Positions 55,178 through 64,000 of a DNA stretch of 64,000 nt are shown piece by piece (the first letter of the stretch is position 1; each line of letters begins with the position of its first letter). The notes under the pieces are model-generated. The model did no database searches. It saw nothing but the letters and a program-made list of their open reading frames with translations, and was not told the DNA's origin. The translations under genes were made by a program, and so were the position numbers. The stretch lies in contig NZ_CP029562.1 of assembly GCF_004136315.1 (NCBI RefSeq), positions 2,609,501-2,673,500 on the forward strand, in the 5' to 3' direction. The stretch is from Mesorhizobium sp. Pch-S (lineage in GTDB: Bacteria; Pseudomonadota; Alphaproteobacteria; Rhizobiales; Rhizobiaceae).

Positions 55178-55516
55178 ATGAAGATCGTGATGGCTATCAT
55201 CAAGCCGTTCAAGCTCGACGAGGTGCGCGAAGCGCTCACCGCCGTCGGGATCCAGGGTCTGACCGTTACCGAAGTCAAAGGCTACGGGCGTCAGAAGGGG
55301 CATACCGAAATCTATCGCGGAGCGGAGTACGCCGTCTCCTTCCTTCCGAAGATCAAGATCGAAGTCGCTGTCTCGACAGACCTCGTCGACAGGGCCGTCG
55401 AGGCGATCGCCAATGCCGCCAAGACCGGCCAGATCGGTGACGGCAAGGTCTTTGTCTTCGGCATCGACCAGGCCGTGCGTATCCGCACCGGCGAAACAGA
55501 CACCGACGCGCTGTGA
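55178..55516 (+). CDS. glnK: Nitrogen regulatory protein P-II GlnK
   Basis: A 112-residue P-II protein. The T-loop with uridylylation site Y51 is in EIYRGAEYAVSF, and the C-loop signature TGQIGDGKVFVF is complete. It binds 2-oxoglutarate and ATP/ADP, blocks AmtB when ammonium is high, and is uridylylated by GlnD. ACAAAGGGCG precedes the ATG. It is co-transcribed with amtB, which starts 29 bases downstream. Confidence 0.95.
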   Translation: MKIVMAIIKPFKLDEVREALTAVGIQGLTVTEVKGYGRQKGHTEIYRGAEYAVSFLPKIKIEVAVSTDLVDRAVEAIANAAKTGQIGDGKVFVFGIDQAVRIRTGETDTDAL

Positions 55517-55545
55517 GCGGGTCACGCATCGTTATGGAGAGATCG

Positions 55546-56874
55546 ATGAACAATCTTCCTAGCTTGAAGAGGGCGGCAATGCCGCTGGCCGCCCTGGCCA
55601 GCCTGCTTGCTGCAACTGCCGCCTATGCGCAGGAAGCGGCACCTGCCGCCGCCGCTCCCGCACCAACGCTCGACACTGGCAACACCGCCTGGATGCTGAC
55701 CTCCACGGCGCTGGTGCTGATGATGACCATTCCGGGGCTTGCCCTGTTCTACGCCGGCATGGTGCGCAAGAAGAACCTGCTCGCCACGGTGATGCAAAGC
55801 TTTGCGATCTGCTGTCTGGTCACCGTGCTGTGGTTCGTTGCCGGCTATTCACTGGCATTCTCGGATGGCGGGTCGCTCAACGCCTATGTCGGCGGCTTTT
55901 CCAAGGTCCTGTTCCAGGGCATCACGGTCTCGTCGCTGTGGGCGCCAGGCGTGGCCAACATCCCCGAATTCGTCTTCGCGATGTTCCAGATGACCTTCGC
56001 CATCATCACGCCGGCGCTGATCGCCGGCGCCTTCGCCGAGCGCATGAAATTCTCGGCGCTGCTGCTGTTCAGCGGCCTCTGGCTGCTGGTCGTTTATGCG
56101 CCGGTCGCCCACTGGGTCTGGGGCGGTGGCTTCCTCGGTTCGGCCGGCGTGCTCGATTTTGCCGGTGGCACCGTGGTGCATATCAATGCCGGTGTCGCTG
56201 GTCTCGTCTGTGCGCTGGTGCTCGGCAAGCGCGAGGGCTACGGCTCGGTCAACATGGCGCCCTACAATCTCGTCTACGCGGTGATCGGCGCCGCGCTGCT
56301 GTGGGTCGGCTGGTTCGGCTTCAACGCTGGTTCCGAGCTCGCTGCCGACGGCCTTGCCGGTGCTGCCATGGTCAACACGCAGGTAGCTGCGGCGGCCGCC
56401 GGCCTCGCCTGGATGTTCACCGAATGGCTGGTCGCCAAGAAGCCGTCGGTGCTCGGCATCATCTCGGGCGTTGTCGCCGGCCTCGTCGCGGTGACGCCGG
56501 CTTCAGGCTTCGTCAATCCGACCGGTGCCTTCGTCATCGGCATCGCCGCGGGCATCATCTGTTACTTCGCGGCCGTGAAGATCAAGCACGCGCTTGGTTA
56601 TGACGATTCGCTCGACGCCTTCGGCGTGCATGGCATCGGCGGCATCGTCGGCGCACTGCTCACCGGTGTCTTCGCCGATCCCGCCATCAACGCGCTCGGC
56701 AAGGATGCAAGCGTGCTGAAGCAGCTCTACGGCATCGTCTTCACCATCGTCTGGGCCGCCGTCGCCACCTTCGTGATCCTCTATGTGGTCAAGGCACTGG
56801 TCGGATTGCGGCCGAGCAAGCAGGAAGAGATCGAAGGGTTGGACGTCACCCAGCACGGCGAGGTGGTGCAGTAG
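55546..56874 (+). CDS. amtB: Ammonium transporter AmtB
   Basis: A 442-residue Amt transporter with 11 helices after an N-terminal signal-like segment (residues 1-30, ending YAQ-EA). Family marks include FYAGMVRKKN, VAHWVWGGG with the twin-His pore motif (His in VVHINAG and GVHGIGG), and DDSLDAFGVHGIGG. It conducts ammonium and is gated by GlnK. ATG at 55546 follows GGAGAG; a GTG overlapping the glnK stop (55513) is an alternative. A strong terminator follows. Confidence 0.95.
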   Translation: MNNLPSLKRAAMPLAALASLLAATAAYAQEAAPAAAAPAPTLDTGNTAWMLTSTALVLMMTIPGLALFYAGMVRKKNLLATVMQSFAICCLVTVLWFVAGYSLAFSDGGSLNAYVGGFSKVLFQGITVSSLWAPGVANIPEFVFAMFQMTFAIITPALIAGAFAERMKFSALLLFSGLWLLVVYAPVAHWVWGGGFLGSAGVLDFAGGTVVHINAGVAGLVCALVLGKREGYGSVNMAPYNLVYAVIGAALLWVGWFGFNAGSELAADGLAGAAMVNTQVAAAAAGLAWMFTEWLVAKKPSVLGIISGVVAGLVAVTPASGFVNPTGAFVIGIAAGIICYFAAVKIKHALGYDDSLDAFGVHGIGGIVGALLTGVFADPAINALGKDASVLKQLYGIVFTIVWAAVATFVILYVVKALVGLRPSKQEEIEGLDVTQHGEVVQ

Positions 56875-56946
56875 GCGCCATTCGCGGAGCCTTCGCTTCA
56901 AAACAAGATCCCGTCGTGAGCTGCTGCGAACGCTCTCACGCGACCT

Positions 56947-56974
56947 GGGCCCGGAGAGATCCGGGCCCTTTTTT
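56947..56974 (+). terminator. Terminator of glnK-amtB
   Basis: GGGCCCGG (56947-56954), loop AGAGAT, CCGGGCCC (56961-56968), then TTTTTTG; 73 bases after the amtB stop. Confidence 0.92.
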
Positions 56975-57119
56975 GTCTGGTGGCAACTGTGCCGCCATGA
57001 AACATCAAGCCGTGCCCGCATAGTTAATGCCGCCTTAACCATCGCCTCGATAGTCTGGGTTTCGAATCTGCCGGAGTGCGTCCCGCATCCGGCCCAGGCA
57101 ACGACAGACGGGGAAATGC

Positions 57120-59849
57120 ATGCGTTCAGGGGCATCGGCACCGCTCGCGATGACTGGCACCGGGCACGGCTTCCAGGCGTTCCTGCGACGCCAGGCCGGC
57201 CGGCTTGTCGGCGGCGCGCTGTTCGTTTTCGTTGCTTTCGGCGTGGCTGCGCTGGCGACCTGGAACGTTGCCGATCCCTCTTTCTCGCATGCCACCGACA
57301 ATCCGGTGACCAACGCGATGGGATATCCGGGGGCAGTCTTCTCCGACCTTGCCACCCAGTTCCTTGGCCTTTCCGCCGTCGCCGCGCTGGTCCCGGCCGT
57401 GATCTGGGGTTTCCTGCTGTTCTCCGCCCGCGGCGTCGACAAGATGCCGCGCCGTGGCGTCTCCTGGTTTGGCTTCGCCCTGCTCGCCGCAGCCATGGCG
57501 GGCTGCGTCGTGCCACCCAAGACCTGGCCGTTGCCGAGCGGTCTCGGTGGAGTCTTCGGCGACATGGTGCTGAAGGTGCCGGGGCTGTTCCTGGGCGGAT
57601 ATCCGACCGGTGTCGCTGCCAGCGTCATCGCCGTCTTGCTGGCCGCTCCAGCACTCTGGCTGTTCGCCTACGGCGCGGCCCTGATTTCCCGCACCAACGG
57701 CTTTGCCGTCATCGACGAGCCCGAGCCGAAGCGCCGCGAGAAGGAAGAAGACCGCGACGCCATCCTGTTCGAGAATGAAGACGATGACGACGACAATGGC
57801 GGGCTGCTGGCGCTTGGCGCCGTCACCCACTGGTGGCTGTCGTTCCGCGCCTGGCTGCATCGCCGTGCCGCAGCCCGCCGGCGCGAAGAGGAAGGCGAGT
57901 TCGATTTCGCCGAAATGCCGTCGCGCGAGAGCGCCTGGCGGCGCGCCGCCGAACGTGTGGAAACGGCTGAACTCGCCGAAGCCCGCATGAGCTCGAGCGG
58001 CCGCGCCCGCGTCGAACCCGAGTTCTTCGCGGCGATGGTCAAGGACCGCCATCCAACGGTCGATCCCGCCGTCGCCTCGTTCGAGGCGGATGATTTCGAC
58101 AATGGCGATTTCGGCGAGGCCGATTTCGACCGCGACGAGGACGATTATCCCTATGATCAGCCCGCAGGCTCGCCGCGGGCGGGGTCGCAGGCCGGATCCA
58201 ACACCCAGGTGCGCAATTTCCGCTCCGATGCCGCGACACGCGTCGAGGCGCCGGCGCCCCGGCCGACCCAGGGTGCACGCGTTCAGCGGGAGGCCCAGAC
58301 CTCGCTGATCGCCTCCAGCAGTTTCGAGATGCCGTCGCTGCATTTCCTGTCCGAGCCGAAGAGCGTCGCTCGCGACCCCAGCCTGTCCAAGGACGCGCTG
58401 GAGCAGAATGCGCGCTTGCTCGAAGGCGTGCTGGAAGACTTCGGCGTCAAGGGCGAGATTATCCATGTCCGGCCCGGTCCCGTGGTCACACTCTACGAAC
58501 TCGAGCCGGCGCCCGGCATCAAGTCGAGCCGTGTCATCGGTCTGGCCGACGACATTGCCCGTTCGATGAGCGCGATCGCGGCCCGCGTCGCCGTCGTGCC
58601 CGGCCGTAACGCCATCGGCATCGAGCTGCCAAATGCAAAGCGCGAGATGGTCTATCTGCGCGAGATCCTGGCCAGCCGCGATTTCGAGGACAGCAAGGCC
58701 AAGCTTGCGCTTGCGCTCGGCAAGACCATCAATGGCGAGCCTGTCATCGTCGACATCGCCAAGATGCCGCACGTGCTGGTGGCCGGTACCACGGGTTCCG
58801 GCAAGTCGGTGGCCATCAACACCATGATCCTGTCGCTGCTCTACCGGTTGAAGCCGGAAGAATGCCGCCTGATCATGATCGATCCTAAGATGCTGGAACT
58901 TTCCGTCTATGACGGCATTCCGCACCTGCTCACCCCTGTCGTCACCGACCCGAAGAAGGCCGTCGTCGCACTGAAATGGACAGTGCGCGAGATGGAGGAC
59001 CGCTACCGCAAGATGTCCAAGGTCGGTGTGCGCAACATCGACGGCTTCAACCAGCGCGTCACGCAGGCGGACAAGAAGGGCGAGAAGATCTCGCGTACCG
59101 TGCAGACCGGCTTCGACCGCCAGACCGGTGAAGCAATCTATGAGACGGAAGATCTCGATCTCGAGCCGATGCCCTATATCGTCGTCATCATCGACGAAAT
59201 GGCAGACCTGATGATGGTCGCCGGCAAGGACATCGAGGGCGCCGTGCAACGCCTGGCGCAGATGGCGCGCGCCGCCGGCATCCACGTCATCATGGCGACG
59301 CAGCGTCCGTCCGTCGACGTCATCACCGGCACGATCAAGGCGAATTTCCCGACCCGTATCTCCTTCCAGGTGACGTCGAAGATCGACAGCCGCACCATCC
59401 TCGGCGAACAGGGTGCGGAACAGCTGCTCGGCATGGGCGACATGCTCTACATGGCCGGCGGTGGCCGCATCCAGCGCGTGCACGGTCCCTTCGTGGCCGA
59501 TGACGAGGTCGAGAAAGTGGTGCAGCACCTGAAGCTGCAGGGCGTTCCTGAATATCTCGATGCGATCACCGAAGACGACGAGGACAGCGATGATGAGCCG
59601 TCAGGTCGTGCTGGTTCTGGCGGCGGCAACAGCAATCTCGATGATTCCGACGATCCGTACGACCAGGCGGTGGCCGTGGTGCTGCGTGACGGCAAGGCAT
59701 CGACCAGCTACATCCAGCGCCGTCTCGGCATCGGCTACAATCGTGCCGCCTCGATCATCGAGCGGATGGAGCAGGAAGGTATCGTCGGTGCGGCCAACCA
59801 CGCCGGCAAACGCGAAATCCTGGTGCCGACGGAAGAAGACAAGTTCTGA
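57120..59849 (+). CDS. ftsK: DNA translocase FtsK
   Basis: A 909-residue division and chromosome-segregation motor. Four N-terminal helices (about 22-200) anchor it at the septum, a poorly conserved acidic and Arg-rich linker spans about 205-400, then the RecA-like motor with Walker A GTTGSGKS (556-563), Walker [12 protein letters not shown], and the C-terminal gamma domain ([35 protein letters not shown]) that reads KOPS sites. Length is normal for rhizobial FtsK. GGGGAAATGC precedes the ATG. First of ftsK-lolA-xth. Confidence 0.95.
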   Translation: MRSGASAPLAMTGTGHGFQAFLRRQAGRLVGGALFVFVAFGVAALATWNVADPSFSHATDNPVTNAMGYPGAVFSDLATQFLGLSAVAALVPAVIWGFLLFSARGVDKMPRRGVSWFGFALLAAAMAGCVVPPKTWPLPSGLGGVFGDMVLKVPGLFLGGYPTGVAASVIAVLLAAPALWLFAYGAALISRTNGFAVIDEPEPKRREKEEDRDAILFENEDDDDDNGGLLALGAVTHWWLSFRAWLHRRAAARRREEEGEFDFAEMPSRESAWRRAAERVETAELAEARMSSSGRARVEPEFFAAMVKDRHPTVDPAVASFEADDFDNGDFGEADFDRDEDDYPYDQPAGSPRAGSQAGSNTQVRNFRSDAATRVEAPAPRPTQGARVQREAQTSLIASSSFEMPSLHFLSEPKSVARDPSLSKDALEQNARLLEGVLEDFGVKGEIIHVRPGPVVTLYELEPAPGIKSSRVIGLADDIARSMSAIAARVAVVPGRNAIGIELPNAKREMVYLREILASRDFEDSKAKLALALGKTINGEPVIVDIAKMPHVLVAGTTGSGKSVAINTMILSLLYRLKPEECRLIMIDPKMLELSVYDGIPHLLTPVVTDPKKAVVALKWTVREMEDRYRKMSKVGVRNIDGFNQRVTQADKKGEKISRTVQTGFDRQTGEAIYETEDLDLEPMPYIVVIIDEMADLMMVAGKDIEGAVQRLAQMARAAGIHVIMATQRPSVDVITGTIKANFPTRISFQVTSKIDSRTILGEQGAEQLLGMGDMLYMAGGGRIQRVHGPFVADDEVEKVVQHLKLQGVPEYLDAITEDDEDSDDEPSGRAGSGGGNSNLDDSDDPYDQAVAVVLRDGKASTSYIQRRLGIGYNRAASIIERMEQEGIVGAANHAGKREILVPTEEDKF

Positions 59850-59923
59850 CGACAGGGATGGTCAAACTAAAGCCCAACTGAGGGTCCATCACCTTCCCGA
59901 ACAACGATACGAGAGTAGGCGGC

Positions 59924-60613
59924 ATGAAAGACGATCTTTTCGCAGCGACAGCCGGTCTTGCCCTGACGCGGCGGCGGTTGCTCGGGCTTGGCCTGATGGT
60001 GGTGGGTGCCGCCGCGGCCAACGCCGTGCCGGTCTTCATGCCCGTAGCTGCTGCCCAGGCCGCTGTTCCGCCTGCTGCCCAGAAGATCGCCGATCACTTC
60101 TCGGCCGTGAAGTCGATGACAGGCGAATTCGTGCAGTTCGGTCCGAAAGGCGAGCAGACCGGCGGCAAGTTCTTCATGGAGCGTCCGGGCAAGATTCGCT
60201 TCAACTACGATGGCGCCAACAATTTCAAGGTGATCTCGGACGGCGAATCGGTGGTGCTGCTCAACAAGAAGCTGCAGACATCCGATCTCTACCCGCTTTC
60301 GAAGACACCGCTGAAACTTCTGCTCGAAGACAGGATCGACCTCTCCGGCGACCGCGTGAAGAACGTGAAGGAAGAAGAGGATCTCACCACGATCAAGCTG
60401 TCGGACAAGCAGGTGTTTGGAAACTCGACCATCACCATGATGTTCGATCCGAAGACCTATGAACTGCGCCAGTGGACCATCACCGACGCGCAGGGCAAGG
60501 ACACGACGGTGATGATCTTCAACACCAGGGAAGGCGTTTCCTTCGCGCCGGATACGTTCAAGATCGACTACACCGCCAATCGTGAGCTCAATGCCAAGAA
60601 GGGCCTGCGCTAA
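59924..60613 (+). CDS. lolA: Outer membrane lipoprotein carrier protein LolA
   Basis: A 229-residue periplasmic chaperone that carries lipoproteins from LolCDE to the outer membrane. The mature domain shows IADHFSAVKSMTGEFVQFGP, GKFFMERPGKIRFNYDG and YTANRELN, typical of alphaproteobacterial LolA. The leader contains TRRRLL at residues 15-20 followed by a hydrophobic stretch, which resembles a Tat signal rather than a plain Sec signal. Follows ftsK by 74 bases. Confidence 0.92.
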   Translation: MKDDLFAATAGLALTRRRLLGLGLMVVGAAAANAVPVFMPVAAAQAAVPPAAQKIADHFSAVKSMTGEFVQFGPKGEQTGGKFFMERPGKIRFNYDGANNFKVISDGESVVLLNKKLQTSDLYPLSKTPLKLLLEDRIDLSGDRVKNVKEEEDLTTIKLSDKQVFGNSTITMMFDPKTYELRQWTITDAQGKDTTVMIFNTREGVSFAPDTFKIDYTANRELNAKKGLR

Positions 60614-60621
60614 GGCCAGTA

Positions 60622-60646
60622 GCGGCAGTTGCGTTTCGACTGCCGC
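60622..60646 (+). terminator. Possible hairpin after lolA
   Basis: GCGGCAGT (60622-60629) and ACTGCCGC (60639-60646) form an 8-bp perfect stem with a 9-base loop, 8 bases after lolA. No T tract follows, so a terminator is uncertain. Confidence 0.4.
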
Positions 60647-60804
60647 CCTCTGCCAAACTCCCTGTGGAAATTCGGTGCACCACGCCCGTGCCGAGCGCGC
60701 CGTCTTGTTTTTCCGAACCCGGGCTGGCAGGTTCCGCGCACATTCATCGCATTGATGCCTTCGCTTGAGCCCGCCGGCTTGACGGGCACGGGTTCGGAAC
60801 ACGC

Positions 60805-61608
60805 ATGGCTTTTACCCTGGCAACCTGGAACATAAACTCGGTCCGGCTGCGCATGCCACTGGTCGAGCAACTGATCGACGAGCGCAATCCCGACATCATC
60901 TGCCTGCAGGAAACCAAATGTCCGGACGACCTGTTTCCGGTGAACGCGTTCCGCAAGCTGGGCTACGAGCACATCGCAATCCACGGCCAGAAGGGCTACC
61001 ACGGCGTCGCCACCGTCGCGCGACGGCCGATCGAGATCGTGGAAAGACGCCGCTTCTGCGAGATCGAGGACAGCCGGCATATCTCGGTGCGGTTCGAGGC
61101 CGACGGCAGGAAGATCGTATTGCATAATTTCTATGTGCCGGCCGGTGGCGACGAACCGGATCCGTCAATCAACCCGAAATTCCGGCACAAGCTCGATTTC
61201 GTGCAGGAGATGAACAGTGTTCGCGCGGACGAAAGCGACGGCGCAGGCTCGATCCTGGTCGGGGATCTCAACGTCGCCCCGCTCGAACATGACGTGTGGT
61301 CGCACAAGCAGCTGCTCAACGTCGTCAGCCATACGCCGGTCGAGACAGAGAGTTTCGAGGCGATGCGCAAGCAAGGCGCCTGGGCCGACCTGATGCGTCT
61401 CAATGTGCCCGCTGAACAGAAGATCTATACTTGGTGGAGCTATCGCGCCGCTGACTGGCAGGCCTCGGATCGAGGCCGCCGGCTCGATCATATCTGGTCC
61501 TCGAACAATCTCGTGCCGGCTTTCACCGGGTATGAGATCCTGCGCGCGGCGCGCGGCTGGGAGCGCCCGTCCGACCATGTGCCGGTAATCGCCCGGTTCG
61601 ATCTCTGA
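60805..61608 (+). CDS. xth: Exodeoxyribonuclease III (XthA)
   Basis: A 267-residue AP endonuclease/3'-exonuclease of base-excision repair. Catalytic motifs are LQETKCPDD with E36, GDLNVAPLEHDV with the Asp/Asn pair, LDHIW and SDHVPVIARF with the terminal Asp/His. It is the Xth2 type of Rhizobiales. ATG at 60805 starts the conserved FTLATWNINSVR. Lies in the ftsK-lolA-xth cluster. Confidence 0.94.
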   Translation: MAFTLATWNINSVRLRMPLVEQLIDERNPDIICLQETKCPDDLFPVNAFRKLGYEHIAIHGQKGYHGVATVARRPIEIVERRRFCEIEDSRHISVRFEADGRKIVLHNFYVPAGGDEPDPSINPKFRHKLDFVQEMNSVRADESDGAGSILVGDLNVAPLEHDVWSHKQLLNVVSHTPVETESFEAMRKQGAWADLMRLNVPAEQKIYTWWSYRAADWQASDRGRRLDHIWSSNNLVPAFTGYEILRAARGWERPSDHVPVIARFDL

Positions 61609-61611
61609 GGA

Positions 61612-62112
61612 CTATTCCGGCGGTTGGCTGCGGGTCCAATCGGGGCGCAGCAGCGACATCACCAGTTCGTCGCGATATTCGCCACCGAAATAGGCGCTGC
61701 CGCGCGAAATGCCTTCGGCCTGGAAGCCGATCGCCTCATACATGCGCCGGGCGCGCAGATTATCCGGGAACAAGCCGATGACGAGACGATGGACATCGGT
61801 CTCTTGAAACGCGCGGGCGACAACGGCGGCGAGCAGGCGCCGCCCCTGGCCCTGGCCCGGACTGACGACCGCAACGCGACGCACCAGTGTCGTGCGTTCG
61901 AGCGCATTCCAGAACCGCAGCAGGACGAAGCCGATCGGCGCAGGGCCGTCATAGCCGATGAAATAAGCGTGACTGCCGTCGACAAAAGCAGCTCGGTGCC
62001 GCGGTTCCTCCCAGCGACCGACAAGCCGGTCATAGCCGTCCAGCCGCTCGGTGGCCATGATGAAGGCCAGATCGTCGGCACTGCCGCGAACGAGGTGAAA
62101 AGTCGTGCTCAT
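61612..62112 (-). CDS. GNAT family N-acetyltransferase
   Basis: A 166-residue acetyltransferase with the GNAT core VAVVSPGQGQGRRLLAAVVARAF (acetyl-CoA loop) and LFPDNLRARRMYEAIGFQAEGI. The substrate is unknown. ATG at 62112 follows GGAAAC. It converges on xth with three bases between stops and is in the same direction as the cNMP-binding gene upstream. Confidence 0.87.
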   Translation of the reverse strand: MSTTFHLVRGSADDLAFIMATERLDGYDRLVGRWEEPRHRAAFVDGSHAYFIGYDGPAPIGFVLLRFWNALERTTLVRRVAVVSPGQGQGRRLLAAVVARAFQETDVHRLVIGLFPDNLRARRMYEAIGFQAEGISRGSAYFGGEYRDELVMSLLRPDWTRSQPPE

Positions 62113-62225
62113 GGGCGTTTCCGTCAGATGGCCCGCTCTATCTCTTTCGTGTGGCACGATCTTGTCGGAGAGGTCTGCGATCTCTGCGTCGCCAAAGTTC
62201 GGTTCCCACTTGGCTACAAAATGCT

Positions 62226-62681
62226 TTAGCCGCCAAAGCGCGGTGCCAGTTCTTCGATCCGCTCGATCAGGGCCTGGAGCTCCTCGACGATGCGCTGGTG
62301 CAATTGTACGGCGAGGTCGGGATATTCCTCGAGAATGCGCCGGAACATCTTGCGGTTGAGGCGCAGAACCTGCGAATCGATGGCCGCGGAAGCGCTGGTC
62401 AGGCGTTTGGTATCGGCGATCAACGCCAGCTCACCCAGGATTGCGCCGGGTCCGGCGGTGCTGATGACGACATGATTGCTGTCGGCTTCGCGGTAAAGAG
62501 CGATGCGGCCGCTGATCACGACATAGGCCGAGTCGGCCTCATCCTCTTCGCGGTAGAGCTTCCTGTCCGCCGGCAGCGTGGTGGTCTCGGCGCCGAAGGC
62601 GAGCAGGCGCAACTGTTCCGGCGTGAAGCCCTCGAAGAGCCTCACGGCGGACAGGATGCGGATGTCGTCATCCAGCGCCAT
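62226..62681 (-). CDS. Cyclic nucleotide-binding domain protein (Crp-like sensor without DNA-binding domain)
   Basis: A 151-residue protein that is a single cNMP-binding beta-barrel domain: LFEGFTPEQLRLLAFG, YVVISGRIALYRE, GPGAILGELALIADTKRLTSASA (phosphate-binding cassette GELAL..RLTSA), and a helical C-terminus. No helix-turn-helix follows, so it acts by protein contact. It lies downstream of the CenR-like regulator gene on the same strand, like BMEI0067 beside OtpR in Brucella (from memory). Confidence 0.87.
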   Translation of the reverse strand: MALDDDIRILSAVRLFEGFTPEQLRLLAFGAETTTLPADRKLYREEDEADSAYVVISGRIALYREADSNHVVISTAGPGAILGELALIADTKRLTSASAAIDSQVLRLNRKMFRRILEEYPDLAVQLHQRIVEELQALIERIEELAPRFGG

Positions 62682-62847
62682 CAGTTATGTCCCCGGACCG
62701 ACAGGTCGTTCCCTCCGTTGTGCGACCCCACCCAAATCGCCATCCGGCCAACTACACTTAATTGACCAATAATATAGAGCCTTTAACAGAATCTGTTCGG
62801 ACAGGGGAGCGGTTCGAGAAAAGGCGGCTTGCCGGATGCTCACAAGG

Positions 62848-62872
62848 AAACGGCCGGGAAAATCCCGACCGT
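62848..62872 (-). terminator. Possible terminator of the response regulator gene
   Basis: On the minus strand GGTCGGGA and TCCCGGCC (62852-62870) pair with one mismatch around a 3-base loop and are followed by GTTTCC. It lies 50 bp after the regulator gene. Confidence 0.4.
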
Positions 62873-62920
62873 CGGGAAACAGACGCTTCAGCCCCGCTTT
62901 CGGCAAGGCGATGGGGTCGT

Positions 62921-63604
62921 TCAGGGAACCAGCTTGTAGCCACCGCTTTCGGTGACAAGGATCGCCGCATTCGACGGATCGTGTTCGATCTTCTGGCGCA
63001 GGCGGTAGACGTGGGTTTCCAGCGTGTGGGTGGTGACGCCCGAATTGTACCCCCAGACCTCTTCCAGCAGCACATCGCGCGTTACGACCTTCTGCTCGGC
63101 ACGATAGAGGTACTTGATGATGGAGGCCTCCTTTTCGGTGAGCCTCACCTTGCCGCCGCGCTGGTCGATCAGAAGCTTCTGGCTTGGCTTGAAAGTGTAA
63201 GGGCCGACCGTGAAGGTGGCATCCTCGCTTTGCTCGTGCTGGCGCAGCTGCGCGCGGATGCGCGCAAGCAGAACCGCAAAGCGGAACGGTTTGGTGACGT
63301 AGTCGTTTGCGCCGGCTTCCAGGCCGAGGATCGTGTCGGAATCCGTATCATGTCCCGTCAGCATGATGATCGGCGCCTTGTAGCCACCCTTGCGCAGGAT
63401 CTTCACCGCCTCGCGGCCGTCCATGTCCGGCAGGCCGACGTCCATGATCAAAAGGTCGATCATACCGCTCCGCGCTGTCGCGACGCCTTTTGCTGCACTG
63501 GTTTCCTGCAGGACGTCGAATTCCTCATAAAGCGACAATTGCTCTGCCAGCGTGGTGCGGAGGTCTTCGTCGTCGTCGACAACAAGGATGGTGCGTGAAG
63601 TCAT
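62921..63604 (-). CDS. cenR: OmpR-family response regulator, CenR/OtpR type
   Basis: A 227-residue regulator. The receiver domain has VVDDDED (D10-D12), phospho-acceptor D55 in LLIMDVGLPD, and Lys in VTKPFRF; the winged-helix DNA-binding domain at about 130-227 carries THTLETHVYRLRQKIE. This conserved rhizobial regulator controls envelope and division genes and in Brucella (OtpR) beta-lactam and stress tolerance; assignment is by sequence memory and neighbour. Divergent from the L,D-transpeptidase gene. Confidence 0.85.
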   Translation of the reverse strand: MTSRTILVVDDDEDLRTTLAEQLSLYEEFDVLQETSAAKGVATARSGMIDLLIMDVGLPDMDGREAVKILRKGGYKAPIIMLTGHDTDSDTILGLEAGANDYVTKPFRFAVLLARIRAQLRQHEQSEDATFTVGPYTFKPSQKLLIDQRGGKVRLTEKEASIIKYLYRAEQKVVTRDVLLEEVWGYNSGVTTHTLETHVYRLRQKIEHDPSNAAILVTESGGYKLVP

Positions 63605-63711
63605 GGATCAATCCGTTGTTTCAAAATTACAAAATGATAGGTGTGTCGTCGACCGGCATCCGTGTATGCGGATATTGTCGCCTTAAACAGCCGATCACGG
63701 TGATTTGTTCC

Positions 63712-64000
63712 ATGACGCCATCATATCCGAAAAACCGTGTGCGCAATGGGGCAGGACGATCCTTGCGCACAGGTCTTCGGACCCTGGTCGTTCGGGCTCG
63801 GCCGGGGGACGGTACCAAGGGGCTTTTGCAGGCGGGAAGGCTCGTGTTTTCCTGCGCACTCGGCAGAGGCGGGATTTCATCGAACAAGCGCGAAGGCGAT
63901 GGCGCGACGCCCCTTGCGGCGATGCGCATTCTCTCGGGGTACTTCCGCAACGACCAGTTTTCCGGCGGGCGGCGTACGCGGCTTGCGATGGCACCGATTG
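63712..64000 (+). CDS. L,D-transpeptidase (YkuD) family protein, 5' part
   Basis: The frame opens at ATG 63712 and runs off the right edge (96 complete codons seen). After a basic N-terminus it reads TLVVRARPGDGTKGLLQAG, LVFSCALGRGGISSNKREGDGATPLA and MRILSGYFRNDQFS, which fits the YkuD-domain proteins of Rhizobiales ('CALGRGG...KREGDGATP'). YkuD enzymes cross-link peptidoglycan stems or attach proteins. The catalytic Cys/His are beyond the window. No strong ribosome site is seen. Confidence 0.75.
   Translation, partial: MTPSYPKNRVRNGAGRSLRTGLRTLVVRARPGDGTKGLLQAGRLVFSCALGRGGISSNKREGDGATPLAAMRILSGYFRNDQFSGGRRTRLAMAPI

Noticed and set aside
57126..59528. Very long open frame on the minus strand opposite ftsK
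   Set aside because: Mirror-frame effect of GC-rich codon use: His/Asp/Gly/Arg-rich and no domain, while ftsK on plus is unmistakable.

Overview
The window is high-GC chromosomal DNA of a Rhizobiales alphaproteobacterium, most like Mesorhizobium and relatives (Phyllobacteriaceae). This rests on gene content and order: ftsY-ispZ, ccm genes beside acnA, ffh-chorismate mutase-rpsP, sdhCDAB, glnK-amtB, ftsK-lolA-xth, IalB, DUF1127 and DUF1236 proteins, and a CenR/OtpR-type regulator beside a cyclic-nucleotide-binding protein. Genus is inferred from recognised families, not from a search. I saw no rRNA, convincing tRNA, IS element, phage module or CRISPR array.

Layout. 0-5 kb: end of ftsY, ispZ, a DUF1127 gene, a BASS transporter and a minus-strand cytochrome c maturation operon ccmA-ccmB-ccmD-ccmG with no ccmC. 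4.8-12 kb: aconitase, DUF1223, PhzF/ArsR, DUF2794, a GNAT gene that looks frameshifted, Bax inhibitor-1. 12-22 kb: YbbAP-type ABC exporter with a divergent TesA-type esterase, ThpR, a low-molecular-weight phosphatase, PCD, YkvA, IalB, GNAT, and rlmN coupled to two paralogous membrane proteins. 22-30 kb: LysE, MHYT-GGDEF-EAL, argG, small secreted proteins, lytic transglycosylase, SH3-DUF1236, CPBP protease. 30-33 kb: ffh, chorismate mutase, rpsP. 33-43 kb: cupin/LysR, a second GGDEF-EAL protein, bestrophin, small envelope proteins, ACT protein, two tandem diguanylate cyclases, a lipoprotein. 43.6-47.5 kb: sdhC-sdhD-sdhA-DUF3052-sdhB; sdhC has an apparent late frameshift. 47.5-55 kb: YceH, flavoprotein monooxygenase, MFS exporter, OsmC, YciI, YbaK, Ubi hydroxylase, TesB. 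55-64 kb: glnK-amtB behind a sigma54-like site, ftsK, lolA, xth, GNAT, cNMP-binding protein, CenR-like regulator, and the start of an L,D-transpeptidase cut by the window edge.

How the genes work together: core energy metabolism (aconitase, succinate dehydrogenase, cytochrome c maturation), envelope biogenesis and division (FtsY/Ffh targeting, FtsK, LolA, transglycosylase, L,D-transpeptidase), ammonium sensing and uptake (GlnK/AmtB), and c-di-GMP signalling (four GGDEF or GGDEF-EAL proteins between 22 and 43 kb).

Most unusual: a roughly 95-105 bp composite palindromic repeat occurs in five intergenic places, and a diverged sixth copy lies in frame inside a lipoprotein gene, where it encodes much of the N-terminus and part of the signal-peptide core. 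Next are the missing ccmC, two apparent one-base frameshifts (GNAT and sdhC, which could be sequencing errors), and the RlmN-coupled membrane-protein pair.
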